This document shows positions 16,893 through 23,989 of a stretch of 52,509 nt of DNA, piece after piece. The position numbers were made by a program, and so were the translations under genes. The DNA is from Clostridia bacterium (GTDB taxonomy: Bacteria; Bacillota; Clostridia; TANB77; CAG-508), in contig JAFWNC010000026.1 in NCBI GenBank assembly GCA_017510525.1, positions 1-52,509 on the forward strand. The letters are read 5' to 3'. Within the stretch, counting starts at the first letter, position 1; each line of letters opens with the position of its first letter. A model generated the notes under the pieces. The model saw only the letters and a list, made by a program, of their open reading frames with translations, was not told the origin of the DNA and did not search any database.

Positions 16893-18437
16893 ATGAATGA
16901 AAAACAAAAGATAACGCGGAGTAGAAGCAAAGATCCGCTTCTAACTGTAGTTAAAAGAAATTATCTGGAAATGGCAGAGCTATTAATTAAGCATGGCACT
17001 GATGTAACATGTTTTGATAATGAACCTATCATAGAAGCTGTTAGAAATGACAACTTTGAAATGGTAAAACTACTTATCGATTCAGGAGCAGATGCGTCGG
17101 CAAGAAACAATGAACCGCTTAAGATTGCAATCAGAGGTGCTAAATATGGAAATCCTGAAATAATGGATTATTTGATTTTAAATGGAGCTGACAGTAGTTT
17201 AGTTGACGATTCTATGTATTATATTTTGAATTCTGCAATTCGGTATGGTAACATAAAAATGGTTGAATACATTATTAGTAATGGCGCTGATGTTACTTAT
17301 AATGATAATGAGGCTATTTGCATTGCAGCTGATTCTTATTATAATGCCAACAATGAACAAATTCTTGGATTGTTAATTAAAGTAGGAGCTGATGTTAATG
17401 CCCGGCATGGTTATCCACTTATTGCTGCTTCTTATTATCGTTTTACTTATGATATTTCACTTCTTATAAATAATGGTGCTGATATACATGCCTGTGAGCA
17501 TTGCGCTTTATTAATTGCTGAGAAACATCACAATGGGAATGTGTTTTACAGAGCAGGTGTTAGCTCTGATGTAAGGACAGATTTTACAAAATGTATCGAA
17601 TATGCTGCAAAGCATAGATATACAGATATTGTTGAACTGCTTCTTAGTAATAAAAATGTAGACGATTATTTGGTTTATTCAACTGAAAGATGTTATTCAG
17701 AAACTGTAAAGTTTTTACTTGATTCTGGATATGAGGGGGATAAAATCGAAGCGCTTAAGATAGCTTGTAGATGTAACTATGATGACATTATTGAAGCAAT
17801 TATTGATTCTGGATGTGATTTCAAAGATCAGTACTCATTGGATCTAATTACTACTGCTGTAGTAAATTGTTCAGCAGAATTAGTAAAAAGATTAATCGAC
17901 GCAGGTGTTCAATTAACAGAAGAAGCTTTTTTTGAAGCTGCATGTAGAAAAGAAATGGAAACTTTAAAAGTTTTATTTTCTTTTGACACATCATTTGCTG
18001 AAGAAGCATTAAAAGGTGCTTTTGAGAGTGGGGATATTAATATCGTTGAATTTATAACGAGTAATTATATTAGTATTTCTTCTTGCTTTATAGATGACCT
18101 TTTAAGAAGTGCTATTTATGGTGGAAATACTGAACTCATAAAGCTTATTATCGACAACGGTGTAGAGCCTGATCAAATATTTGAAATATGTAGAGGTGCT
18201 GTATTTAATATCATTGAAAATGGAAATTATGAGTTACTCATATTCTTACTTGATTTGGGAATGAAAGCATCTGATTTAATGCTTGAAAGTGCAGTTTTTA
18301 GGGATCAGGTTAAGTGTGCAAAGGTTCTGCTCGAAAAAGGTGTATTGCCAACTGAAGAAATAATACAAGAAGTCTTTAATCTTGGGCGAACAGAAATTCT
18401 TGAAGCATTTTTTGATGCTGGCGTACCAATAATTTAA
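16893..18437 (+). CDS. Ankyrin-repeat protein
   Basis: This 514-residue soluble protein consists almost entirely of ankyrin-type helix-turn-helix repeats of about 30-33 residues. Clear units are NYLEMAELLIKHGTDVTCFD, NFEMVKLLIDSGADASARN, PEIMDYLILNGADSS, NIKMVEYIISNGADV and NTELIKLIIDNGVEPD; about a dozen can be traced and the later ones are more diverged. There is no signal peptide, catalytic domain or membrane helix. Likely a protein-binding scaffold; the partner is unknown. It is a stand-alone unit with its own promoter, L1 leader and terminator. Confidence 0.85.
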   Translation: MNEKQKITRSRSKDPLLTVVKRNYLEMAELLIKHGTDVTCFDNEPIIEAVRNDNFEMVKLLIDSGADASARNNEPLKIAIRGAKYGNPEIMDYLILNGADSSLVDDSMYYILNSAIRYGNIKMVEYIISNGADVTYNDNEAICIAADSYYNANNEQILGLLIKVGADVNARHGYPLIAASYYRFTYDISLLINNGADIHACEHCALLIAEKHHNGNVFYRAGVSSDVRTDFTKCIEYAAKHRYTDIVELLLSNKNVDDYLVYSTERCYSETVKFLLDSGYEGDKIEALKIACRCNYDDIIEAIIDSGCDFKDQYSLDLITTAVVNCSAELVKRLIDAGVQLTEEAFFEAACRKEMETLKVLFSFDTSFAEEALKGAFESGDINIVEFITSNYISISSCFIDDLLRSAIYGGNTELIKLIIDNGVEPDQIFEICRGAVFNIIENGNYELLIFLLDLGMKASDLMLESAVFRDQVKCAKVLLEKGVLPTEEIIQEVFNLGRTEILEAFFDAGVPII

Positions 18438-18451
18438 TATTCATTCATATC

Positions 18452-18479
18452 AAAAGGGGAGCAGTGCTCCTCTTTTTTT
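18452..18479 (+). terminator. Terminator of the ankyrin gene
   Basis: AAAAGGGGAGCA / TGCTCCTCTTTTTTT stem and T tract. Confidence 0.85.
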
Positions 18480-18487
18480 GAACTTGT

Positions 18488-18514
18488 GAACTTGGGGACG
18501 ACCATTGATAGTTC
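18488..18514 (+). repeat. R1 palindromic repeat
   Basis: GAACTTGGGGACGACCATTG then ATAGTTC: core with GAACT/AGTTC ends. It sits between a terminator and the next -35 box, which starts six bases on. Confidence 0.85.
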
Positions 18515-18519
18515 AAAAT

Positions 18520-18612
18520 TTGAAGAATAGCGTAAAATATGGTATAATTAAGGTATTATCAATTAAATATGCATTTTTTAATTTAATATTTGCCCTTATA
18601 CATAAAGGAGGA
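18520..18612 (+). promoter_or_regulatory. L2 leader, copy A: promoter plus conserved 5' segment
   Basis: TTGAAG-17-TATAAT (18543-18548), five bases, then TATTATCAATTAAATA. The same 16-mer stands at the same distance from the -10 box upstream of the small zinc-finger gene at 49765. The leader ends with CCCTTAT...ATAAAGGAGG, where CCTTAT can pair with the ribosome binding site. Confidence 0.65.
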
Positions 18613-18618
18613 GACACC

Positions 18619-19779
18619 ATGGGAAAAATAAAAGAAGGTTTATGGGATTGCAGTTATTGTGGTACAAGAAGAATTGGTGGTAGCAAACGTGAATGCCCTA
18701 ATTGTGGCAGGACTCGTGGTGCTGATACCGAATTCTATTTCAATGAGGATGCAGAATATGTTAGTGAAGAAGTTGAAAGAATAATAAATCGGAATCCTGA
18801 TTGGGTGTGTCAGTTCTGTAACAGCTTAAATTCTGATTCTGATATCTATTGTAAATCATGTGGTTCTATGAGAACATCAGATAATTTAGATTATTTTTCT
18901 TCAAAAGAAAAAAATGATAAATATCATATAAATGCTTTTGAGGAAAATAATGATCTAGAGGATATTGATGATGAAGATTTCATCGAGAACCTGTATTGCA
19001 AGTCCTTAACTAGCAATGAAAGTATGGATAACAATTTAATAAATGGATTTAAGGAAAAGCTAAATTCATTTGCTGATATGCTTGCCAATAATAGCACAGT
19101 CGTATTATCAGTAATAGTAATATTGTTCTTAATTCTCGGTATCACTTATCTTCTCATTCCTAAAAATGAAATTTTAACAATTCAAAGTTTTTCATGGAAT
19201 AGGGAAATATGTATTGAAAAGTATCAAACAGTTTCTGAAAGTTCCTGGTATTTACCTGCTGATGCTAGATTAAAGTATACTCGGAACGAGTATTATGGAA
19301 CTGAGAGAGTTTTAGATCATGTTGAAACAAAAACACGTACTGTGACTAAAAGCAGATTAGTAGGTCATGAAGAAGTTGTTGTTGGACATCGTGATCTAGG
19401 TAATGGATACTTTGAAGATATTACCTCAAGCAAACCGATATATCAGGATTATCAAGAAACAGAAACATATACTGAGAATGTATATAGAGATGATCCTGTA
19501 TATAGAACAAAATACTATTATGACATCGATAAATGGATTTATGACAGGTCATATAAATCAAGCGGTAATGATCATAATCCGTATTGGGCAGAGGTTCCTA
19601 CACTTCCTTCAAACGAAAGAATTTCTGGAAAAGATGAAAGGTATTTTATTGAAGGAATTAACAAAAAAGAAAAACAAAGGAAAATCGGCCTTGAATATGG
19701 AGATTGGATTGAAGTTGAAATAGGGCAGACTGTTAAATTAAAAGTCCCAGCTTTGGGAAATGCAAAAGTAATTGAGTAA
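18619..19779 (+). CDS. Double zinc-finger membrane protein, unknown function
   Basis: The protein has 386 residues. Zinc ribbon 1 is CSYCGTRRIGG...CPNCGRTRG (about 11-34) and zinc finger 2 (RanBP2-like) is WVCQFCNSLNSDSDIYCKSC (about 62-81). An acidic linker, one membrane helix (VVLSVIVILFLILGITYLL, about 165-184) and a beta-rich C-terminal domain follow. It probably has a cytosolic zinc-finger part and an outer domain. The ATG at 18619 follows AAAGGAGG; the open upstream extension from 18505 covers an R1 repeat and promoter. No close family recognised. Confidence 0.75.
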   Translation: MGKIKEGLWDCSYCGTRRIGGSKRECPNCGRTRGADTEFYFNEDAEYVSEEVERIINRNPDWVCQFCNSLNSDSDIYCKSCGSMRTSDNLDYFSSKEKNDKYHINAFEENNDLEDIDDEDFIENLYCKSLTSNESMDNNLINGFKEKLNSFADMLANNSTVVLSVIVILFLILGITYLLIPKNEILTIQSFSWNREICIEKYQTVSESSWYLPADARLKYTRNEYYGTERVLDHVETKTRTVTKSRLVGHEEVVVGHRDLGNGYFEDITSSKPIYQDYQETETYTENVYRDDPVYRTKYYYDIDKWIYDRSYKSSGNDHNPYWAEVPTLPSNERISGKDERYFIEGINKKEKQRKIGLEYGDWIEVEIGQTVKLKVPALGNAKVIE

Positions 19780-19783
19780 ATCA

Positions 19784-19815
19784 TAAAGTGCACCTCAATA
19801 AGGTGCACTTTTATT
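19784..19815 (+). terminator. Terminator of the zinc-finger gene
   Basis: AAAGTGCACCT / AGGTGCACTTT stem then TATTG. Confidence 0.8.
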
Positions 19816-19839
19816 GTATGACAGTAAAGTGTTGTTTTA

Positions 19840-19937
19840 ATGGAGCACTTAAGTGCTCCGCTACGAATGGTAAGAATCAATTTTCGTAGAGGAGAACTAA
19901 AGTTCTCCATGAACTTGGGGACGACCATTGAAAGTTT
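19840..19937. repeat. R3 palindrome, a related hairpin and an R1 copy
   Basis: 19840-19866 is an R3 unit (TGGAGCACTTAAGTGCTCCG then CTACG). GGAGAACT/AGTTCTCC follows at about 19891-19908. 19911-19937 is R1 (GAACTTGGGGACGACCATTG then AAAGTTT). Three palindromes stand side by side between two gene units. Confidence 0.7.
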
Positions 19938-19956
19938 ACCTTAATCTCGAAATTTT

Positions 19957-19985
19957 TTGACTTATAAAATGTTTTATAGTATAAT
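19957..19985 (+). promoter_or_regulatory. SigA-type promoter
   Basis: TTGACT-17-TATAAT, 20 bases behind an R1 copy and upstream of the 92-residue membrane protein gene. Confidence 0.65.
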
Positions 19986-20055
19986 TAAAAAAGTTTGTAT
20001 TGAAATTTATATATTTTCTATCACATTTAAAGACATTTATAGGGAGGCTGATTTT

Positions 20056-20334
20056 ATGAAAAAGATTCTTAGAGTGATAGTTTGTACTGCTGTTTTTATT
20101 CTTATCACAGTTCTGTTGGCTTATGGGTTGTCCTATGGAATAGTGAATTTAGGAGAAAAGCATTTGATCTATTGTTTTTTTGGTGTAGGATTATTAGTAA
20201 TCTTAGGTTCTTCTTTATATATGTTATATGATTGTATAAAGATGTTAAAACACCAGAAGAGGATTATAGAGTTGGAGAAAGAAGGTAAACTTGTACATAT
20301 TCCTTGTAAGAAGGATGAGAAAGAAAATGTATAA
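20056..20334 (+). CDS. Small two-helix membrane protein, unknown
   Basis: The protein has 92 residues. Two membrane helices (VIVCTAVFILITVLLAYGLS and LIYCFFGVGLLVILGSSLYM) are joined by a short loop, followed by a charged C-terminal tail (KMLKHQKRIIELEKEGKLVH). The ATG at 20056 follows GGGAGG; the upstream open frame runs into promoter sequence. A lone gene with its own promoter and terminator. Function unknown. Confidence 0.65.
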   Translation: MKKILRVIVCTAVFILITVLLAYGLSYGIVNLGEKHLIYCFFGVGLLVILGSSLYMLYDCIKMLKHQKRIIELEKEGKLVHIPCKKDEKENV

Positions 20335-20360
20335 TTAATTAGTATATTACTAAATACAAA

Positions 20361-20398
20361 ACAAAAGAGCGCTACCTACTTAGGTAGTGTTCTTTTGT
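20361..20398 (+). terminator. Terminator
   Basis: ACAAAAGAGCGCTACCT / AGGTAGTGTTCTTTTGT near-perfect stem. Confidence 0.75.
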
Positions 20399-20425
20399 AT
20401 ATAATATATTTAGCTCAAAAACAAT

Positions 20426-20454
20426 TTGTAATTTACATAAAATTATGTTAAAAT
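20426..20454 (+). promoter_or_regulatory. SigA-type promoter
   Basis: TTGTAA-17-TAAAAT upstream of the coiled-coil gene. Confidence 0.5.
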
Positions 20455-20524
20455 ATTATTATATTAATTTATTGAAAAGGATATTCATAGTAGTCTGCAA
20501 GATTGTTACGAAAGGATGATTAAG

Positions 20525-20884
20525 ATGCAATTAGACACGAAACTATTGAATGAGATCAACCAAGAAATTGATGATTTGAAGCAAAGGATTAATGAATTGA
20601 AAAAAGAGATCAATATGCTTGAACAGAAAAAGAAGGATATTTTTGAGACTAGAGAAGTCTTAGATAGTATACCTGCAACTGTTCGTAATGCACTTAAGCA
20701 TGTTGACATTGTAACTGATTATCAGTTCTTTGATTTTTTGGAAGGACGTTATAGGCCGGATTATTGTGGCGGAAGCGATTATGAAAAAGCTGATACCAGA
20801 AAGGGACGCCTTAAAAGCTTAAGGAATGTTGGAGAAGGACTTGCAGACCAGACTATTGAAATCCTTGAAAAGATTAATTTTTAA
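20525..20884 (+). CDS. Coiled-coil protein with a helix-hairpin-helix-like end
   Basis: The protein has 119 residues. The first half is a strong coiled coil (INQEIDDLKQRINELKKEIN...MLEQKKKDIFE). The second half ends in SLRNVGEGLADQTIEILEK, similar in shape to the helix-hairpin-helix of the RNA polymerase alpha C-terminal domain, so nucleic-acid binding is possible but unproven. The ATG at 20525 is eight bases behind AAAGGA; the ATG at 20516 overlaps that site and is unlikely. Stand-alone unit. Confidence 0.65.
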   Translation: MQLDTKLLNEINQEIDDLKQRINELKKEINMLEQKKKDIFETREVLDSIPATVRNALKHVDIVTDYQFFDFLEGRYRPDYCGGSDYEKADTRKGRLKSLRNVGEGLADQTIEILEKINF

Positions 20885-20887
20885 GAA

Positions 20888-20927
20888 TAAAAGCGCTGTG
20901 CAGATTTGTGCAGTGCTTTTACTTTTA
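20888..20927 (+). terminator. Terminator
   Basis: AAAGCGCTGTGCA / TGTGCAGTGCTTTT stem followed by a T-rich run. Confidence 0.8.
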
Positions 20928-20974
20928 TCTTATTTTTAGCGTATTGGTCGGAACAACAAAAGAATGATCATAAT

Positions 20975-21001
20975 GAACTTTTGATGGTCGTCACTTAGTT
21001 C
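20975..21001 (-). repeat. R1 palindromic repeat
   Basis: GAACTTTTGATGGTCGTCAC then TTAGTTC, minus orientation, between two terminators of convergent genes. Confidence 0.8.
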
Positions 21002-21008
21002 AAAGTAT

Positions 21009-21038
21009 AAAGGCTGAGAGAATTATCTCTCAGCCTTT
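21009..21038. terminator. Terminator of the minus-strand glucosaminidase gene
   Basis: AAAGGCTGAGAG / CTCTCAGCCTTT stem with flanking AT-rich sequence, just past the stop of the minus-strand gene. Confidence 0.75.
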
Positions 21039-21045
21039 GTTCGAC

Positions 21046-21816
21046 TTATACTCTTTTTTTGCTTTCGGAAATACATTTAAGAACATTATACTTCCAATCA
21101 GGTTCTTTTAAAGAACCATTACTATTAAATACTTCGTTTTTCCAATAGGGATATTTAAGCTTTTGATTACAATAGTAAAAATTATTTAGTGTACTTTCAG
21201 AAGAAAGACACGTGTTTGCTATTGAATCGATAAAATCACATAAACATTCTTCATCAGAATCGAATTCTGTAAATTTTGTTTCATATAATGAAACATTTTT
21301 ATTAATAGCAGTTCTCCTACCAAAAGCATTGTTTTTTGTTAATGAAGCATTTGAAGTTCCCCAATTACTTTCATAAGCGGCTACACCGAGAACAAAATAT
21401 TCATTTAACCCATTTGAAACGATGTTGCCGTTTTGGTCATAAATAAGTTTATGACAGTAATCCCAAATCATCCCGGCATTTCTTGAAAAATATCCTTTGG
21501 TATCATACTTCATATTTGAGCAGTATTCAATAAAGTCATTTCTTGAAACGCCTGATGGTTCAGCGATAAGAGTGTTTGTCGAAAATGAATGCGCTGCCAA
21601 AACCGGATTTGTATCATACTCTTCTGTTACATTTATTTCGCCATCATTTTGGGCGGTAATAGTTGCAACATCTTCTAATACATTTTCCTGGCTGTAATCT
21701 TTACTTGTTTTTAAATGTGTTATTGCTACAAAAGAAATAGCAAATATTGTTAGAACAATTCCCACACCAAAAACATTTTTGATTACACTTTTCCGTCTTT
21801 CCTTTAATTCATTCAT
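21046..21816 (-). CDS. Exported glucosaminidase-domain protein (putative peptidoglycan hydrolase)
   Basis: The protein has 256 residues. The N-terminus has a short positive stretch (ELKERRKSVIKN) and one membrane anchor (VFGVGIVLTIFAISFVAITHL). The outer domain has the glucosaminidase signature: GLNEYFVLGVAAYESNWGTS with the probable catalytic Glu, then NNAFGRRTAI and FTEFDSDEECLCDF. It likely cleaves the glycan strand of peptidoglycan in the wall. AAGGAGG lies well placed before the ATG. It is one of few minus-strand genes in this block, with its own promoter and terminator. Confidence 0.8.
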   Translation of the reverse strand: MNELKERRKSVIKNVFGVGIVLTIFAISFVAITHLKTSKDYSQENVLEDVATITAQNDGEINVTEEYDTNPVLAAHSFSTNTLIAEPSGVSRNDFIEYCSNMKYDTKGYFSRNAGMIWDYCHKLIYDQNGNIVSNGLNEYFVLGVAAYESNWGTSNASLTKNNAFGRRTAINKNVSLYETKFTEFDSDEECLCDFIDSIANTCLSSESTLNNFYYCNQKLKYPYWKNEVFNSNGSLKEPDWKYNVLKCISESKKRV

Positions 21817-21865
21817 TTTAAATTCCTCCTTAAAAGTAAAGTGTTTTCAACTGTTACATAGGAAT

Positions 21866-21894
21866 ATTGTATCATATTTTACATAAAATAGCAA
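21866..21894 (-). promoter_or_regulatory. SigA-type promoter of the glucosaminidase gene
   Basis: Minus strand: TTGCTA-17-TACAAT, about 50 bases before the start codon. Confidence 0.55.
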
Positions 21895-21937
21895 ATAGTT
21901 TTAGTTATTGAAGTTTTTTGACTTATACGGTTAAATC

Positions 21938-21966
21938 TTGCATAATTTACATAATTATTATATAAT
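21938..21966 (+). promoter_or_regulatory. SigA-type promoter of the 129-residue protein gene
   Basis: TTGCAT-17-TATAAT. It is divergent from the glucosaminidase promoter and about 75 bases upstream of the start. Confidence 0.6.
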
Positions 21967-22040
21967 ATATATATAATATGTTTTACATATTTATGTACAT
22001 TGAAAACACAATAGTCTTAACTTAAGAGAGGATGGTAATT

Positions 22041-22430
22041 ATGACTTACGAAGAAAAAGAAAATCGTATCAAAAAAATAATGGGTTATACCATGGCAGCT
22101 TTAAACCAGTATCCATCATTGATTCTCGATGTTGGACCGGAAGATGATTGGACAGAAGAATGTATGGAAACTATTCTGGATAAATCCAAGAAAAAGTTTA
22201 CGTACAATTCTATTGGAAAATATGTCGACGATTTTAAGGAGGATTATAAGAAGTTAATAAAAACGTTTAAAAAGTTTAAAAAGGTTTCAGCTCTTAGATG
22301 GGCAACCGATGATAATCTGGATAATGTTTTTATTCTTTTTAAAGGAGACAAGAAAAAGTTTTCAGTTAAGATGAGTGTTGAGGATATACAATCTTTTGTA
22401 GATGATATTGCAAAATATATCACTCGTTAA
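22041..22430 (+). CDS. Small soluble protein, unknown function
   Basis: The protein has 129 residues and is mostly helical and charged, with a Lys-rich middle (KKLIKTFKKFKKVSALRW) and a C-terminal alpha/beta region (NVFILFKGDKKKFSVKMSVED). There are no cysteines, membrane helices or known motif. The ATG at 22041 is eight bases behind AGAGAGGA; the ATG at 22032 overlaps that site. Own promoter and terminator. Confidence 0.6.
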   Translation: MTYEEKENRIKKIMGYTMAALNQYPSLILDVGPEDDWTEECMETILDKSKKKFTYNSIGKYVDDFKEDYKKLIKTFKKFKKVSALRWATDDNLDNVFILFKGDKKKFSVKMSVEDIQSFVDDIAKYITR

Positions 22431-22440
22431 TGTACAGCCA

Positions 22441-22478
22441 AAAAGGGGAAAAACTAAATTTAGTTTTTCCCTTTTTTT
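22441..22478 (+). terminator. Terminator
   Basis: AAAGGGGAAAAACTAA / TTAGTTTTTCCCTTT stem with T7. Confidence 0.9.
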
Positions 22479-22494
22479 CTTTTTAAAAAATATA

Positions 22495-22523
22495 TTGACA
22501 TCAGCAAACCAATGTTCTATAAT
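22495..22523 (+). promoter_or_regulatory. Consensus SigA promoter in front of a gene remnant
   Basis: TTGACA-17-TATAAT, a perfect consensus. Downstream, at 22589-22622, is a perfect hairpin with arms AAATTTAAGGTTCC / GGAACCTTAAATTT, then only a broken gene. Confidence 0.7.
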
Positions 22524-22604
22524 TCTGATATAGATTTATTCATATAATATTTTTTAAAAATTTTAATTCATAAATTTATTTTTTTGAAAATTTAAGGTTC
22601 CAAA

Positions 22605-23070
22605 ATGGAACCTTAAATTTAAGAACAAACAATGGAAATGTAACACGAAAATATTTACCATTCGTTTATACTGAACAAGGAATATCTATGTTATCTGGAA
22701 TATTAAAAAATGAGGTGGCAATTCAAGTTAGTATTAATATTATGAGAGCATTTGTTGAAATGAGAAAGTTTCTAGATACAAATGGTCAAGTATTTGAAAG
22801 GTTAACCAATATAGAATACAAGTTATTAGAGCATGATAAGAAATTTGATGAAGTATTTAACGAACTTCAAAAAGATGAAAAACAAGAATTGTTTTAAAAG
22901 TTGCAAAATTAGACATTTTTCATGATAGATTTATTGTAATTGATAATAAAATATTATATCATATAGGTGCATCACTTAAAGATTTGGGAAAGAAGTGTTT
23001 TGCTATTTCAAAAATAGATGATATAGAATATGTTGAAAAAATAAATGAAAAATGTAAGAATATAAAATAA
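22605..23070 (+). pseudogene. ORF6N-type protein remnant with internal deletion
   Basis: The first part (to 22897) reads TRKYLPFVYTEQGISMLSGI and NIMRAFVEMRKFLDTNGQVF, typical of ORF6N/KilA-N-linked proteins, and stops after KDEKQELF. Another frame (about 22900-23070) then reads KLDIFHDRFIVIDNKILYHI and GASLKDLGKKCFAISKIDD, which is how such proteins normally end. The N-terminal ORF6N domain and the long middle are missing. It is a decayed gene of phage or mobile-element type. The short open frame at 22688 should not be taken as a gene. Confidence 0.75.
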
Positions 23071-23093
23071 AATATAATAGAAAGAGTGAAGTT

Positions 23094-23684
23094 ATGAAAT
23101 TAAGTAAAGAAGATGCAATTAAATTATTAGAAGAAGCGGAAAGAATAAATCCGGGTAGATGGATAGAACATAGTAAAAATGTGGGAGAAGCATCTAGGAG
23201 AATTGCGGAGAAACTAAATTTGGATACTGAAAAAGCAGAAGTTTTAGGATTGATACATGATATTGGAAAGAGAGATGGTGAACATGTTCATCATGTAATT
23301 AATGGTTATAAGTTTTTAAAAGAAAAAGGTTATGATGTTGAATATGCAAATATCTGTATAACTCATTCATATTTGAATAATGATATAAATTGTACTGCGG
23401 GAGGTGTTCCGAGCCCTCAAAGTGATGGATATGAATTTAGAAAAGAATTTGTTAAAAATCATGAGTATACAATTTATGAAAAAATTATCAATATATGTGA
23501 TTTGATTTGTACAAATAAGTTTATGACTTTAGAGCAGAGATTAATAGAAATTATGACAAGAAGAGGGGTAGATACCAATACGGTTTATCATATTACAGAA
23601 TCCCGAAAGTTAAAGAAATATTTTGACGATTTGTTGGGATATAATTTGTATGGTTTATTTCCTGAAATAAAGGAGAATTTGTAG
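23094..23684 (+). CDS. HD-domain phosphohydrolase
   Basis: This 196-residue protein has HD metal-binding motifs: the first His in RWIEHSKNVGE, the HD pair in LGLIHDIGKRDGEH, then HHVINGYKFLKEKGY and HSYLNNDINC. It resembles HDIG/YqeK-like small phosphohydrolases; the substrate (nucleotide or phosphoester) is unknown. It is a paralogue of the gene at 36712, with the same ending (LLGYNLY.LFPEIKENL). Directly after the stop is an R1 repeat and then the tail of a peptidase C26 gene. Confidence 0.82.
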   Translation: MKLSKEDAIKLLEEAERINPGRWIEHSKNVGEASRRIAEKLNLDTEKAEVLGLIHDIGKRDGEHVHHVINGYKFLKEKGYDVEYANICITHSYLNNDINCTAGGVPSPQSDGYEFRKEFVKNHEYTIYEKIINICDLICTNKFMTLEQRLIEIMTRRGVDTNTVYHITESRKLKKYFDDLLGYNLYGLFPEIKENL

Positions 23685-23689
23685 GATTT

Positions 23690-23716
23690 AAACTTTTAAT
23701 GGTCGTCCCCAAGTTT
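23690..23716 (-). repeat. R1 palindromic repeat at a gene-fragment junction
   Basis: AAACTTTTAATGGTCGTCCC then CAAGTTT. The truncated peptidase C26 tail begins exactly at its right end. Confidence 0.85.
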
Positions 23717-23872
23717 ATTGTTGGAGTATGCGAGGATAGTTATCCAGATGTAATTGAAAGCAAAGATAAGAAATTTTATATTGGTGTTCGTTTTCATCCA
23801 GAGAGTTTGTATAAGATAGATGAGAAACATAATTTGATATTTAAGGAATTTATTAAGGTTTGTAGAAAATAA
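23716..23872 (+). pseudogene. C-terminal fragment of a peptidase C26 (gamma-glutamyl-GABA hydrolase-like) gene
   Basis: The open frame reads IVGVCEDSYPDVIESKDKKF, YIGVRFHPESLYKIDEKHN and LIFKEFIKVCRK to the stop. It matches the last about 51 residues of the intact gene at 44372-45064, with about 14 mismatches in roughly 152 bases by eye. The 5' three quarters are absent; the break coincides with the R1 copy. Confidence 0.85.
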
Positions 23873-23923
23873 AAAATATTACAAAAATATTACAAATATA
23901 TGATATTTTTGTAATATTTTTTC
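23873..23923 (+). terminator. Terminator
   Basis: AAATATTACAAAAATAT / ATATTTTTGTAATATTT stem with T tract. Confidence 0.75.
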
Positions 23924-23929
23924 GTTTTA

Positions 23930-23958
23930 TTGTTAATAATCCCATAATATGATATAAA
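23930..23958 (+). promoter_or_regulatory. SigA-type promoter of the two-gene unit
   Basis: TTGTTA-17-TATAAA, about 30 bases before the start of the 586-residue protein. Confidence 0.55.
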
Positions 23959-23989
23959 TTATATAAGGTATATAATAGCGAGGTAAAAT

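Noticed and set aside
22688..22897. 69-residue protein as a real gene
   Set aside because: It begins inside the TEQGISM motif of an ORF6N-type protein and has no ribosome site; it is part of a remnant.
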